From NCBI RefSeq assembly GCF_016342405.1, contig NZ_JAEINN010000016.1:1-64000 (forward strand): a DNA stretch of 64,000 nucleotides, written 5' to 3'. This DNA comes from Maridesulfovibrio ferrireducens (GTDB lineage Bacteria; Desulfobacterota; Desulfovibrionia; Desulfovibrionales; Desulfovibrionaceae). Position 1 is the stretch's first letter, and each line of letters opens with the position of its first letter. The position numbers and the translations under genes are program-made. Positions 1-8,187 of the stretch are shown here, piece by piece. Below the pieces are notes generated by a model. The model made no database searches, was not told the DNA's origin, and was given only the letters and a program-made list of their open reading frames with translations.

Positions 1-9
1 ATTAGTCAT
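1..9 (-). CDS. First codons of a gene leaving the window
   Basis: On the minus strand an ATG at position 9 is preceded, 5 bases upstream, by a good ribosome binding site (AGGAGA, positions 15-20). Only three codons (Met-Thr-Asn) fall in the window, so no function can be given. It follows the shortened HDOD regulator by about 60 bases in the same direction, so it is probably the next gene of that run. Confidence 0.4.
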
Positions 10-71
10 TTGCTTCTCCTGTTAAAGTCAGGATAGCGGCTTAACCGTGTGTCCACAATATTGTAGCAGGA

Positions 72-812
72 TCACTTGGCGAAGTATCCCGTCTGCAGAC
101 AATGATCCCATAATTTTTCTACCGAATAATCACCTAGACATTCCGTTTCCAGCTTTTTAAAAAGCTGCACACCCAACACCAGCCCTTTCAGGGCCTCAAC
201 GCCCAGCAGAGTCACGGCATGATGTGGAGAAGAAATTACCCCGTAAAAACCGAAAAAGGACGAATTAACCAACTTCATCAATGTTGCAGAAACCCCGACA
301 TCTTTTTGAACAAAATCAGCTACTCGTTTTAAGTCCGGCTCAGGACTTTCCAGTTCATGCGTTATCTTAACCAATAGTTCAGGCATGGCTGGCAAGGTAT
401 CCAGACAAGTGACCAAAGTCCTGATCGAATCATCAGTAAGAATGTGACGCAATTCAGTAACTCGTTGAATCACTCCGAGGACAGCTTCAGAACTGCAAGG
501 CTTGCTGAGAAACTGGTGCGCATTTTTAACCGATTTCAACAACGCCTGACTTTCTGAATAGCCTGAGAAAATAATTCGGACAGCACCGGGCTGAAGCTTT
601 TCTACTATTTTAAGAAAATCAGCTCCGTCCATACAAGGCATCCGCATATCCGAAAGAACAACGTCAAAAGGCTCCTGTTCAATCAGTTTCAATCCCTCCT
701 TGGCACAGGAAACGAACTGACATTTCCACTCCTTACGCTTTGAATGAAGCATGGCTTTAAAACTGGCCAGAATATCCTCGTCATCATCTACAAATAGTAT
801 CTTCAATTTCAT
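72..812 (-). CDS. Response regulator with a shortened HDOD domain
   Basis: Cytoplasmic two-component response regulator, 246 residues. The receiver domain spans about residues 3-120, with the acidic pocket at Asp9-11, the probable phosphorylated Asp55 in LSDMRMP, and Lys104 in the SKPC motif. From about residue 130 an HDOD domain begins (LPAMPELL, then QKDVGVSATLMKLVNS). HDOD domains are usually about 200 residues and end in an HD-like helical part. This protein stops after about 117 residues at LWDHCLQTGYFAK, and neither other frame downstream continues the domain. Either the shorter form works as it is or the gene has lost its 3' end. It is the third regulator gene in a row on this strand; ATG start with AAGGAAA upstream. 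REC and HDOD assignment is sure; targets are unknown. Confidence 0.85.
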   Translation of the reverse strand: MKLKILFVDDDEDILASFKAMLHSKRKEWKCQFVSCAKEGLKLIEQEPFDVVLSDMRMPCMDGADFLKIVEKLQPGAVRIIFSGYSESQALLKSVKNAHQFLSKPCSSEAVLGVIQRVTELRHILTDDSIRTLVTCLDTLPAMPELLVKITHELESPEPDLKRVADFVQKDVGVSATLMKLVNSSFFGFYGVISSPHHAVTLLGVEALKGLVLGVQLFKKLETECLGDYSVEKLWDHCLQTGYFAK

Positions 813-1006
813 AACAACATTTCCTTCATGCCGACTGCTTCGGCTGGCACAATATCCCCTAAAAAGGGCTTAAACGATCCGGTGACCGATCTTCACGTAA
901 GAATAAAAAATAGATTCAGTGTCGGCTTGAAATAGGCGCCCCACATTTAGAGAGTGCACACTCACAGGATTCCAGTAGTGCCATTTTTTTAATGTGTTAA
1001 TTAATA

Positions 1007-2065
1007 CTATCCTTGGAGCCTCCTAGCCAGAACTTTACAAGCGGCGTCCACAACCTGAGGATCGTACAATACACCCCTGTTTATATGCAGCTCATTAATG
1101 GCGGCGTCCAGTCCGAGGCTAGATCGATAAGGGCGGTGAGAAGCCATGGCATCAACCGTATCGGCAACAGCAAGTATTTTGGCTTCAAGCTGCATCTGTT
1201 TCCCGATGAGCCCCATAGGATACCCCGACCCATCCTCTCTTTCATGGTGCTGTTGCACTATAATCGCGATATTTTTCATCTGCTTAATATGAATAAGCAT
1301 ATGATAGCCGCTTTCCGGATGTTTCCGGATCACCGCTTGTTCCAAATCACACAATTTACCGCTCTTGTTAAGGTATGCCATCGGAATTAAAATCTTGGCT
1401 ACGTCATGAACCATCGCCGCCAACTCCAAAACCTTTACGCGGTCCTCCCGGAGTTCCATTTGAGTAGCGATAGCCTTGCATAAAGTTGCCGTACGCTTAT
1501 GGTGCTCCGCAGTATTAGAATCCCTCTGCTCAACGAGATGGTTAAGACTCTGAATGATCTCCTCCATTGCTAAGTCTTGAGATCCACATGTGTTTAATTC
1601 GTTACGCACAGCTTCTATTTTATGGGAAAGACATGCTTCCAATATAGCTTCACCAAGTGCATCCAGTGAGCAGGGCTTCGTCAACAATTTGAATACATTA
1701 ATTGCGTTGACAGATTGGATCGCTATTTCTAAATCAGCGTGACCTGTCAATAGAATCCTGCTTGTACGTGGATGATTCTTCTTGACCCATGACAAGAGGT
1801 CCAGGCCGCTCCCTCCCGGCATCCGCATATCAGAAATGACAACGTCAATATTGGAAAGACGATCAAAAGACCGTATAGCAGCGTACATACTGTCCGCGAC
1901 ATACACCGTGTATTGCCTTCCGAACTGCAAAACAAAATTATCCAGCAGGAGTTTATCGTCATCCACGAACAAGATGGAATACTCGTTCGTGACAGCTACT
2001 TTAAAATCAGCCTTATTCTTTACGTCAGTTTCATTAATTTTTATCTTTTCCGAATTTATTCCCAC
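1007..2065 (-). CDS. Response regulator with HD-GYP phosphodiesterase domain
   Basis: REC-HD-GYP protein of 352 residues (RpfG-like). Proteins of this family hydrolyse cyclic di-GMP in the cytoplasm when the receiver is phosphorylated. The receiver covers about residues 30-145, with Asp35-37, phosphoacceptor Asp79 (ISDMRMP) and Lys130 (TKPC). The HD-GYP domain covers about 165-350 and looks catalytically complete: the HD pair at 220-221 (MVHDVAK), HHE at 273-275 and GYP at 281-283 (EDGSGYP). The start is GTG at 2065 with AGGAGAAGC just before it. It sits between an NtrC-type regulator upstream and a REC-HDOD regulator downstream, all minus strand. The target process cannot be read from the sequence; biofilm or motility control would be typical. 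Confidence 0.93.
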   Translation of the reverse strand: MGINSEKIKINETDVKNKADFKVAVTNEYSILFVDDDKLLLDNFVLQFGRQYTVYVADSMYAAIRSFDRLSNIDVVISDMRMPGGSGLDLLSWVKKNHPRTSRILLTGHADLEIAIQSVNAINVFKLLTKPCSLDALGEAILEACLSHKIEAVRNELNTCGSQDLAMEEIIQSLNHLVEQRDSNTAEHHKRTATLCKAIATQMELREDRVKVLELAAMVHDVAKILIPMAYLNKSGKLCDLEQAVIRKHPESGYHMLIHIKQMKNIAIIVQQHHEREDGSGYPMGLIGKQMQLEAKILAVADTVDAMASHRPYRSSLGLDAAINELHINRGVLYDPQVVDAACKVLARRLQG

Positions 2066-2269
2066 AGCTTCTCCTGTCGAGTGGATAGTCTCGCTCTTCT
2101 TCTGGAACCCGCTTTACATAAATCGGGCGATCCATAATTCAGAAGTTATTAAGCAATGAGAATGCCAACACGAAGAGGAAGATATTAATAATTAATAAAA
2201 CAGTAATTACAATGAATTATGATTAATTATGATGTGAAATATAAAAAAAAGAAATCAGGAAAATGTTCC

Positions 2270-2304
2270 ATGACACACATGTGTCTGATACACATGTGTG
2301 TCAT
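2270..2304. repeat. Perfect 15-bp inverted repeat with 5-base loop
   Basis: ATGACACACATGTGT (2270-2284) and its exact reverse complement (2290-2304) flank CTGAT. Each arm also contains the 10-bp palindrome ACACATGTGT. It lies just past the stop of the NtrC-type regulator and upstream of the HD-GYP gene. On the minus strand no T-run follows directly; an A/T run lies about 20 bases further on. A tandem operator or an RNA stem are both possible. Confidence 0.7.
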
Positions 2305-2312
2305 AAAACACA

Positions 2313-3671
2313 TCAATTTGCGGATTCGTCTTTTTGAATGCCGGACTCTTTCATCTTCCGGTACAGGGAACTTCTACTCATACCCAACTCACGGGCAGCT
2401 CTAGCCTTATTCCAGCTGGCTCCTTTCAGTGCTGCAAGCAGCATCTCCCGCTCCGACATTTCCTCGTATTGAGAGGAAACCTGCGTTTTGGCTCCAGCGA
2501 GCAAGGAATTCGGCAAATCGATCATGCGAATAACTCCGTTTACACACAGCGTTGCGCCGCGCTCCAGAGAATGCCTCAACTCCCGCACATTGCCCGGCCA
2601 TGAATACTGCTTCAGCAGGTTCAGTGCATTATCAGAAATTTTAATGGATTTGCTGTCAAACTGCTTTGCAAGTTCGTCCAGAAAAGCTTTGACCAGCAAA
2701 GGAATATCTTCCCGTCGCTCTCTGAGCGGAGGCAACTCCAGATGCATTACGTTAAGCCGATAGAACAAGTCTTTTCTAAATAGCCCCTGCTCAACTAATT
2801 GCCCAAGATCCGCATTGGTTGCTGCGATGATCCTGACATCGGCCTTAATAGTTTTATGATCACCGACACGTTCAAACTCCTTTCGCTCAATGACCTGTAG
2901 CAACTTTGATTGCATTTCAACGGGCACATCGCCTATTTCATCCAACAGAATGCTCCCTCCATCAGCCGCCATGAAACGCCCCATGGAATCGCGAACAGCT
3001 CCGGTGTAAGCTCCACGCACACTTCCGAAAAGTTCAGCGGCGAACACTCCCTCCGAAAGAGACGGACAGTTTACCCGCACAAACGGCTTTTTGCTCCTTG
3101 GGCTGACGGCATGCAGCACCTCGGCCGCCAAGCTTTTTCCTGTCCCGGATTCCCCTGTGAACAGGACTGTTGCATCGACCTGCCCCAAACGGTGAAGCAT
3201 GGCACGAAGCCTGACGACGACATCGCTTACTCCTACAAACCGATCTAGTGGAGCAGAAAAAACAATATCGTCATCCGGTGCAGCCGTGCGTTCCATATAC
3301 GACACGATACAAGTGTTGATGACCTCTTTCAGGTTCGTCGTGGGACAGGGCTTTGTCAGAAAATGCGAAACCCCGCCATCGTTCACCGCCGCCATTGCCG
3401 TATCAAGGTCGGCATACCCCGTCAGCATGATACGGACGGCATCCCTGTCAAGCGCGGCGGCCTGACGCAAAAAATCGACACCGTTCATGAAGGGCATACT
3501 CATATCGGAAACAATAACCGCATAACGCTTTCCGCTCTTTAATAACTCAAGAGCCGCCAAAGGCGAAGTGCAGGTCTCCACAACATGGCCTCTCCAAAAA
3601 GTAGCCTTGAGCGTTTCCAGCAACAGCGTATCATCGTCAACAAACAAAAGTCTCGGCTTCTTATTTTCCAT
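2313..3671 (-). CDS. NtrC-family sigma-54-dependent response regulator
   Basis: Bacterial enhancer-binding protein: receiver, AAA+ ATPase, Fis-type DNA-binding domain, about 452 residues from the chosen start. The receiver has FVDDD near the N-terminus, a phosphoacceptor in VSDMSMP and Lys in TKPC. The AAA+ part shows Walker A GESGTGKS, the sigma-54 contact loop as GAYTGA (usual GAFTGA, Phe to Tyr) and Walker B SILLDEIGD. The C-terminal helix-turn-helix is around AARELGMSRSSLYRKM. The open frame extends to 3716, but ATG at 3671 has AGGA upstream and starts directly at the receiver, so it is preferred. It would open sigma-54 promoters in response to a sensor kinase not in view. First gene of the minus-strand regulator run, followed by HD-GYP and HDOD regulators with similar receivers. 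Confidence 0.93.
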   Translation of the reverse strand: MENKKPRLLFVDDDTLLLETLKATFWRGHVVETCTSPLAALELLKSGKRYAVIVSDMSMPFMNGVDFLRQAAALDRDAVRIMLTGYADLDTAMAAVNDGGVSHFLTKPCPTTNLKEVINTCIVSYMERTAAPDDDIVFSAPLDRFVGVSDVVVRLRAMLHRLGQVDATVLFTGESGTGKSLAAEVLHAVSPRSKKPFVRVNCPSLSEGVFAAELFGSVRGAYTGAVRDSMGRFMAADGGSILLDEIGDVPVEMQSKLLQVIERKEFERVGDHKTIKADVRIIAATNADLGQLVEQGLFRKDLFYRLNVMHLELPPLRERREDIPLLVKAFLDELAKQFDSKSIKISDNALNLLKQYSWPGNVRELRHSLERGATLCVNGVIRMIDLPNSLLAGAKTQVSSQYEEMSEREMLLAALKGASWNKARAARELGMSRSSLYRKMKESGIQKDESAN

Positions 3672-3860
3672 AGGGGTCCTGATTATTGCAGAGTACCATA
3701 AAGGCCCATTCATCAACTATTGCATATTCAAATCGTAGCAAAACAATACCGAAAACTAAACCCAAGATAAAGCAACCAATCCTTGCTTGAGCCCACGCTC
3801 CACTTTAATCCACTTCGCAATCTTTACCTTTGATAATCCACCGTAGCTTTTTGCCATAAG

Positions 3861-3909
3861 AAAAGCCGCTCCTGTCAGACTGCATTAATAGTCTAACAGG
3901 AACGGCTTT
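3861..3909 (-). terminator. Rho-independent terminator of the rdgB-glmS unit
   Basis: A long stem (AGCCGCTCCTGTCAGACT pairing with AGTCTAACAGGAACGGCT, one mismatch) is followed on the minus strand by a T tract. It lies about 50 bases after the glmS stop. Confidence 0.85.
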
Positions 3910-3961
3910 AGTAAAAAACTTTACCACATATCTACAATATAAATATCTAATTTATTTCATT

Positions 3962-5785
3962 TTATTCAACAGTGACGCTCTTAGCCAAATTTCTGGGCTG
4001 ATCAACATCCTTACCCAGATAATCCGCTGTTTCATATGCAAATAGCTGCAAAGCAGGAAGAGCCATAAACGCGTTTAACGGCCCCCAGACTTCGGGCAGA
4101 ATCCAGCGGTGCTCAACATCAAGCTCTACACCGGGATTGGTAAGAGCTATAATTTCTCCGCCTCTGGCCTGCACTTCCACCAGATTAGATTTAACTTTGG
4201 GGAAAAGATCATCTTTCAATGCCATAGCAAAAGTAGGGAAATTAGAATCAATTAACGCGATGGGGCCGTGCTTCATTTCTCCGGCAGCATAACCTTCTGC
4301 ATGAATATAGGAAATTTCCTTAAGTTTCAAAGCCCCTTCAAGGGCAAGCGGGAAGTACTGTCCGCGACCCAGATAAAAAAAGCTGCTTGCTTCGGAATAT
4401 TCGCGGCTAAGCTCCTTAGCTCTGAGGCGCATGGCGGGAAGTTCTGCGTCCAAAATTGAAGGAAGATTGCGTAAATCTTTAACAGCGCGGCTGTAAGTTT
4501 CCTCGTCGATTGTTCCTTTGCGCTTTCCCCAGTAAAGAGCCAGCAACAGCAATGCTGTGAGCTGACTGCACATGGCCTTGGTGGAAGCAACACTGATCTC
4601 AGGCCCGGCCTGTGTATACATAATGTAGTCTGATTCACGGGCAACGCTGGAACCGACCACGTTACACAGTCCAAGAATCGGAAGCCCTTTTTGTTTTGCC
4701 AGCTTGATCCCTGCCAAGGTGTCAGCTGTTTCTCCGGACTGGCTGATAGCAAGCGCGAGGCCTCCCTTGCTCAAAATTGGATCACGATAACGGAATTCCG
4801 AAGCAATTTCGACATCAACAGGAATTTTAGCCCACTGTTCTATGAGGTATTTACCCCAAAGTCCGGCATGATACGAAGTTCCGCAAGCTATAATGTGCAA
4901 CCTTTCGGGTGGCGTCATGTCTGCGATTTCCGACAGAATAACTTCACGGTTATTCGTATCTATACGCCCGGCCAGACAGTCTGAAATGACTTTAGGCTGC
5001 TCAAAAATTTCTTTGATCATGAAATGCTTATGTCCGCCCTTCTGTGCGGCCTGAACATCCCAATTGATAGTGCGAACTTCTTTTTCAACAGGCTCAAGAG
5101 TGTCTGCCCTGAAAACTTCCCATGAAGAGGAAGTAATCTTGACCAATTCTCCGTCCTCAATGAAAACAACTTCGCGGGTATACGGAAGAAATGCAGGAAT
5201 ATCGGAAGCCACAAAATTTTCGCCAACACCGACACCCATTACCAAAGGACTGGAAACACGGGCGGCATAGACTATTCCGGGTTCATCCACACTGACGAGA
5301 GCAATTGCATATGCCCCTTCAACCTGATTAAGAGCCCATGAAATGGCTTTAAGCATAGTTTCAGTATGCTTACGGCCCTCAGCAATAAGATTTACCAAAA
5401 CTTCTGAATCTGTATCAGAGCGGAATTCATACCCTTTAGTAACAAGGTCGGCCTTTATTTCCTGGTAATTCTCAATAATTCCGTTATGAATCATGGCTAT
5501 TTTTTTATCATGATCAAGATGAGGATGAGCATTTTTTTCTACAGGAACGCCATGAGTAGCCCAGCGGGTATGCCCGACTCCGAAAGTGGAATTGGTTACA
5601 TTGATATGAGACAGTTTTTCATCAAGAGCCGCAAGCTTTCCTTCTGCACGAACAAGATCAATTTCCTTATTCTGTACGGTTGCAACCCCCGCAGAATCAT
5701 ATCCGCGGTACTCAAGTCTTCTCAATCCTTCAACGATTAGAGGCACAGCGGGACGATGCCCGGCATATCCTATGATTCCACACAT
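3962..5785 (-). CDS. glmS: Glutamine--fructose-6-phosphate aminotransferase (isomerizing)
   Basis: GlmS makes glucosamine-6-phosphate from fructose-6-phosphate and glutamine, the entry step to UDP-GlcNAc for peptidoglycan, lipid A and surface glycans. At 607 residues it has the usual family length. After removal of Met, Cys2 of MCGIIGYAG is the glutaminase nucleophile. HTRWATHG and HNGIIENY belong to the class II amidotransferase domain (about residues 1-220). Two SIS sugar-isomerase domains follow (CGTSYHAGLWGKY, SQSGETADT, and a second copy near 450-590), and the C-terminus LAKSVTVE is the conserved tail that carries ammonia and sugar-site residues. It is 54 bases after rdgB and ends at a strong terminator. 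No glmS ribozyme is expected in proteobacteria and none was seen. Confidence 0.98.
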   Translation of the reverse strand: MCGIIGYAGHRPAVPLIVEGLRRLEYRGYDSAGVATVQNKEIDLVRAEGKLAALDEKLSHINVTNSTFGVGHTRWATHGVPVEKNAHPHLDHDKKIAMIHNGIIENYQEIKADLVTKGYEFRSDTDSEVLVNLIAEGRKHTETMLKAISWALNQVEGAYAIALVSVDEPGIVYAARVSSPLVMGVGVGENFVASDIPAFLPYTREVVFIEDGELVKITSSSWEVFRADTLEPVEKEVRTINWDVQAAQKGGHKHFMIKEIFEQPKVISDCLAGRIDTNNREVILSEIADMTPPERLHIIACGTSYHAGLWGKYLIEQWAKIPVDVEIASEFRYRDPILSKGGLALAISQSGETADTLAGIKLAKQKGLPILGLCNVVGSSVARESDYIMYTQAGPEISVASTKAMCSQLTALLLLALYWGKRKGTIDEETYSRAVKDLRNLPSILDAELPAMRLRAKELSREYSEASSFFYLGRGQYFPLALEGALKLKEISYIHAEGYAAGEMKHGPIALIDSNFPTFAMALKDDLFPKVKSNLVEVQARGGEIIALTNPGVELDVEHRWILPEVWGPLNAFMALPALQLFAYETADYLGKDVDQPRNLAKSVTVE

Positions 5786-5839
5786 ATATAAATGTCTCCT
5801 GATTATTATATTCGGTAGGCAAATATCAAAAAAATTTAT

Positions 5840-6448
5840 CTAACCGTGAACTTTCTTTTGAAACTCCGGCCACTGAGCCATAAGTGCTCGTAGAGCCTTG
5901 CCTCTGTGTGAACGTGAATTTTTAGTTTCACGAGTCATTTTTGCAGCAACGCAACCCAGTTCCGGATCAAAAAACAAAGGATCATAACCGAAACCTTCAT
6001 CGCCTGAAAGTTCAAAAGCGATACGCCCGTTCCATTCGCCACGACTTTGTATACGGATATTGTCAGGAGTGGCGGCAACCATCACACACACAAAACGGGC
6101 TGTACGCTTTGCTTCTTCCACACCTTTAAGTTCATCAAGAAGCTTGCTGTTATTTTTTGCGGGAGTTGCATCCTCACCGCTATATCTTGCAGAATAGACA
6201 CCGGGCCTGCCGTCTAAGGCGTCTACTTCCAAGCCGGAATCGTCAGCAACAGCAATAAACCCTGTGATATTAGCGACAGTCTGTGCCTTGATTATCGCAT
6301 TTTCCAGAAAAGTTTCACCCGGTTCAGGTATTTCACCGATCTCAGGATACTCATCAAGACCCTTTACTTCTAATTCGAAATCTTTAAGAAGCTCTTTAAA
6401 TTCAGCTATCTTTCCCTTATTACTGGTGGCAAGCACTACTGTTTTCAA
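5840..6448 (-). CDS. rdgB: dITP/XTP pyrophosphatase (RdgB/HAM1)
   Basis: House-cleaning nucleotide pyrophosphatase that removes deaminated purine nucleotides (dITP, ITP, XTP) so that they are not built into DNA or RNA. Its 202 residues fit the HAM1 family. Family motifs are seen throughout: ATSNKGKIAEF at the N-terminus, VADDSGLEVDAL, GRPGVYSARY, EGFGYDPLF and SHRGKALRAL near the end. The start is TTG at 6448 with GGGAG about 7 bases upstream. It is the middle gene of the kinase-pseudogene/rdgB/glmS run, with glmS 54 bases downstream and the kinase remnant ending about 100 bases upstream. Confidence 0.96.
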   Translation of the reverse strand: MKTVVLATSNKGKIAEFKELLKDFELEVKGLDEYPEIGEIPEPGETFLENAIIKAQTVANITGFIAVADDSGLEVDALDGRPGVYSARYSGEDATPAKNNSKLLDELKGVEEAKRTARFVCVMVAATPDNIRIQSRGEWNGRIAFELSGDEGFGYDPLFFDPELGCVAAKMTRETKNSRSHRGKALRALMAQWPEFQKKVHG

Positions 6449-6549
6449 ACCCGTCTCCCATGCAATATATTTAAATCTACGGATGAAAAAATCCGCACCA
6501 TTAAGTTCATCAATAATATGATGAGAGACTAATACTCGCTAGCAGTTTT

Positions 6550-7989
6550 TTACGCAACCGCCATACGCGGAGGCAAAAACAAAGTAACACTTGTTCCTTC
6601 GCCTTCACGGCTTACCAGTTCAATTTCTCCGCCGAAGTCTTCCATAATTTTTTAACCATCGACAACCCCAGTCCATTTCCATTAATTTTAGTAGAATAAA
6701 AAGGATCAAAAACCCGCTCGCGCTTTGCAGCAGGAATTCCGGGGCCGTTATCGCTCACTTTCAGCCAGACCCGATCATCGGTTACTCCGGTTGCAACGCT
6801 GATCAGACCGCCGTTCGGCATGGCTTCCATCGAATTCATAACCAAATTTATAAGACACTGTTTCACCTGCTCCGCAGTCCCTTGTCCAACCGGATTCTGT
6901 GAGTCCAAATCAAATTCAACTTCAACTCCCTGCTGCTTACATTCCAAAGACAGCAAACGCATAGCACTCTCAACCTCATCATTGACATTAAAAGCTGCTA
7001 TTTCAGTGTCATGTGACCTTACAAAACTCAATATATCTTTTAAGAGGGTTTCCAGACGTTTGGCCTCTTCATAAATTATCTCTATTTTTTCATGCCCGTC
7101 ATGATCTATACTCATATTTTTCATTAAAACTTTTGCGAATCCCCCCATAGCCACAAGAGGATTACGAATCTCATGTGCAACATATGCAGCAAGCTCACCG
7201 ACAGTGGCCATACGTTCAGCCTGTCGCAATCGTTGTTCCATGAGCGTTCTTTCGGTAATATTTCTCCGCATAATAACAAGCTGAACAACCCGCCCGATCT
7301 GTTCATCTGAAATAGGATAAATATAAATTCTAAAAAAATTAAGCTTACCTTCAGAATCTTCTTCCGAAAGCATCAATTCCCCACGCTTGCCTTTCTCCAT
7401 GGCCCCGACATCAATAACACCATTCTTTACAGGGCAAACCGTTGCGATCGATTCATAATATTTCAACGGATTCTTATTCCGTATTTTTATTATTTCTTCC
7501 CCGACCAAATCAGAAAAATGTTTATTACAATCAACGATCATTCCTGTGGAACCAATTATCATGATCTCTTCAGGAAGTTGATCCACCACGCATTTAAACA
7601 AAGCCTGAGTCTGCATGAGGTCTACTTTACAAGCGACCCACAGACGATCAGTGGCCTGAAGTTTAAGGAAGAAACGGGCAGCAGGAAGCTCCACCAGAGA
7701 AATATGAGCAGGCAAAATTTGACGAAGAGTGGTCACCGGAAAGTTCAAAAACCATGGTAATTTCAGGATGGGACGTAATCATATCCTCAACCTGTTCATA
7801 TATAGGAATATCAAAATCATCAGCGGCGCCGTTTGCTTTGTAATCAGCAAGAACCCCTGCAATCAACTTGATATCGTCCTCTTCCCTTTTGCTCTCCCGC
7901 AACAACTGGACAAGTGAAGATACCACTGCAGAATCTCCAAGAATCCCGATGTAATCGCAATGAGTTTCACGCAATAGGCTTTCAAACAT
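6550..7989 (-). pseudogene. PAS-domain sensor histidine kinase, broken by two frame shifts
   Basis: Three pieces in different frames add up to one kinase of about 475 residues. Piece 1 (7989 to about 7730) is a Rossmann-like sensor part ending in MVFELSGDHS. Piece 2 (about 7730 to 6612) continues with LRQILPAHISLVELPAARFF, then a PAS domain (EEIMIIGSTGMIVDCN), the H-box HEIRNPLVAMGG, the N-box LVMNSMEAMP, DNGPGIP and GNGLGLSMVKK. Piece 3 (about 6650 to stop at 6550) supplies MEDFGGEIELVSREGEGTS and the last ATPase strand. The second break is at an A6 run on the coding strand (6648-6653); one more A would restore the usual KKIMEDFGG reading. The first is near 7722-7740. Either the gene is dead or the consensus has errors. 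The 108- and 378-residue frames (7663-7989, 6612-7748) are the longest intact parts. Confidence 0.75.
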
Positions 7990-8187
7990 AATCTCTCCAT
8001 TTCAATAGATAGATAATCCGTGTTGAGAATAAACTATTTTCGACGAAAAGCACAATCGAGAAACGATGTATTTCCAGCTTTGCAGATATAAAAGAATCGG
8101 GTAAACATTGCGAAACACAAGTTAGCAGACAATTTACCGCCGAATCATTACAAATCTAAAATATTTTTCTCAAATGGAACAAATTTC

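Noticed and set aside
1013-1390. 125-codon frame opposite the HD-GYP gene
   Set aside because: Lies antisense within a clear HD-GYP coding region and shows no domain or start signal.
3962-5785. glmS ribozyme upstream or within the glmS leader
   Set aside because: Only 54 bases separate rdgB and glmS, too short for the ribozyme, which is a Gram-positive feature.
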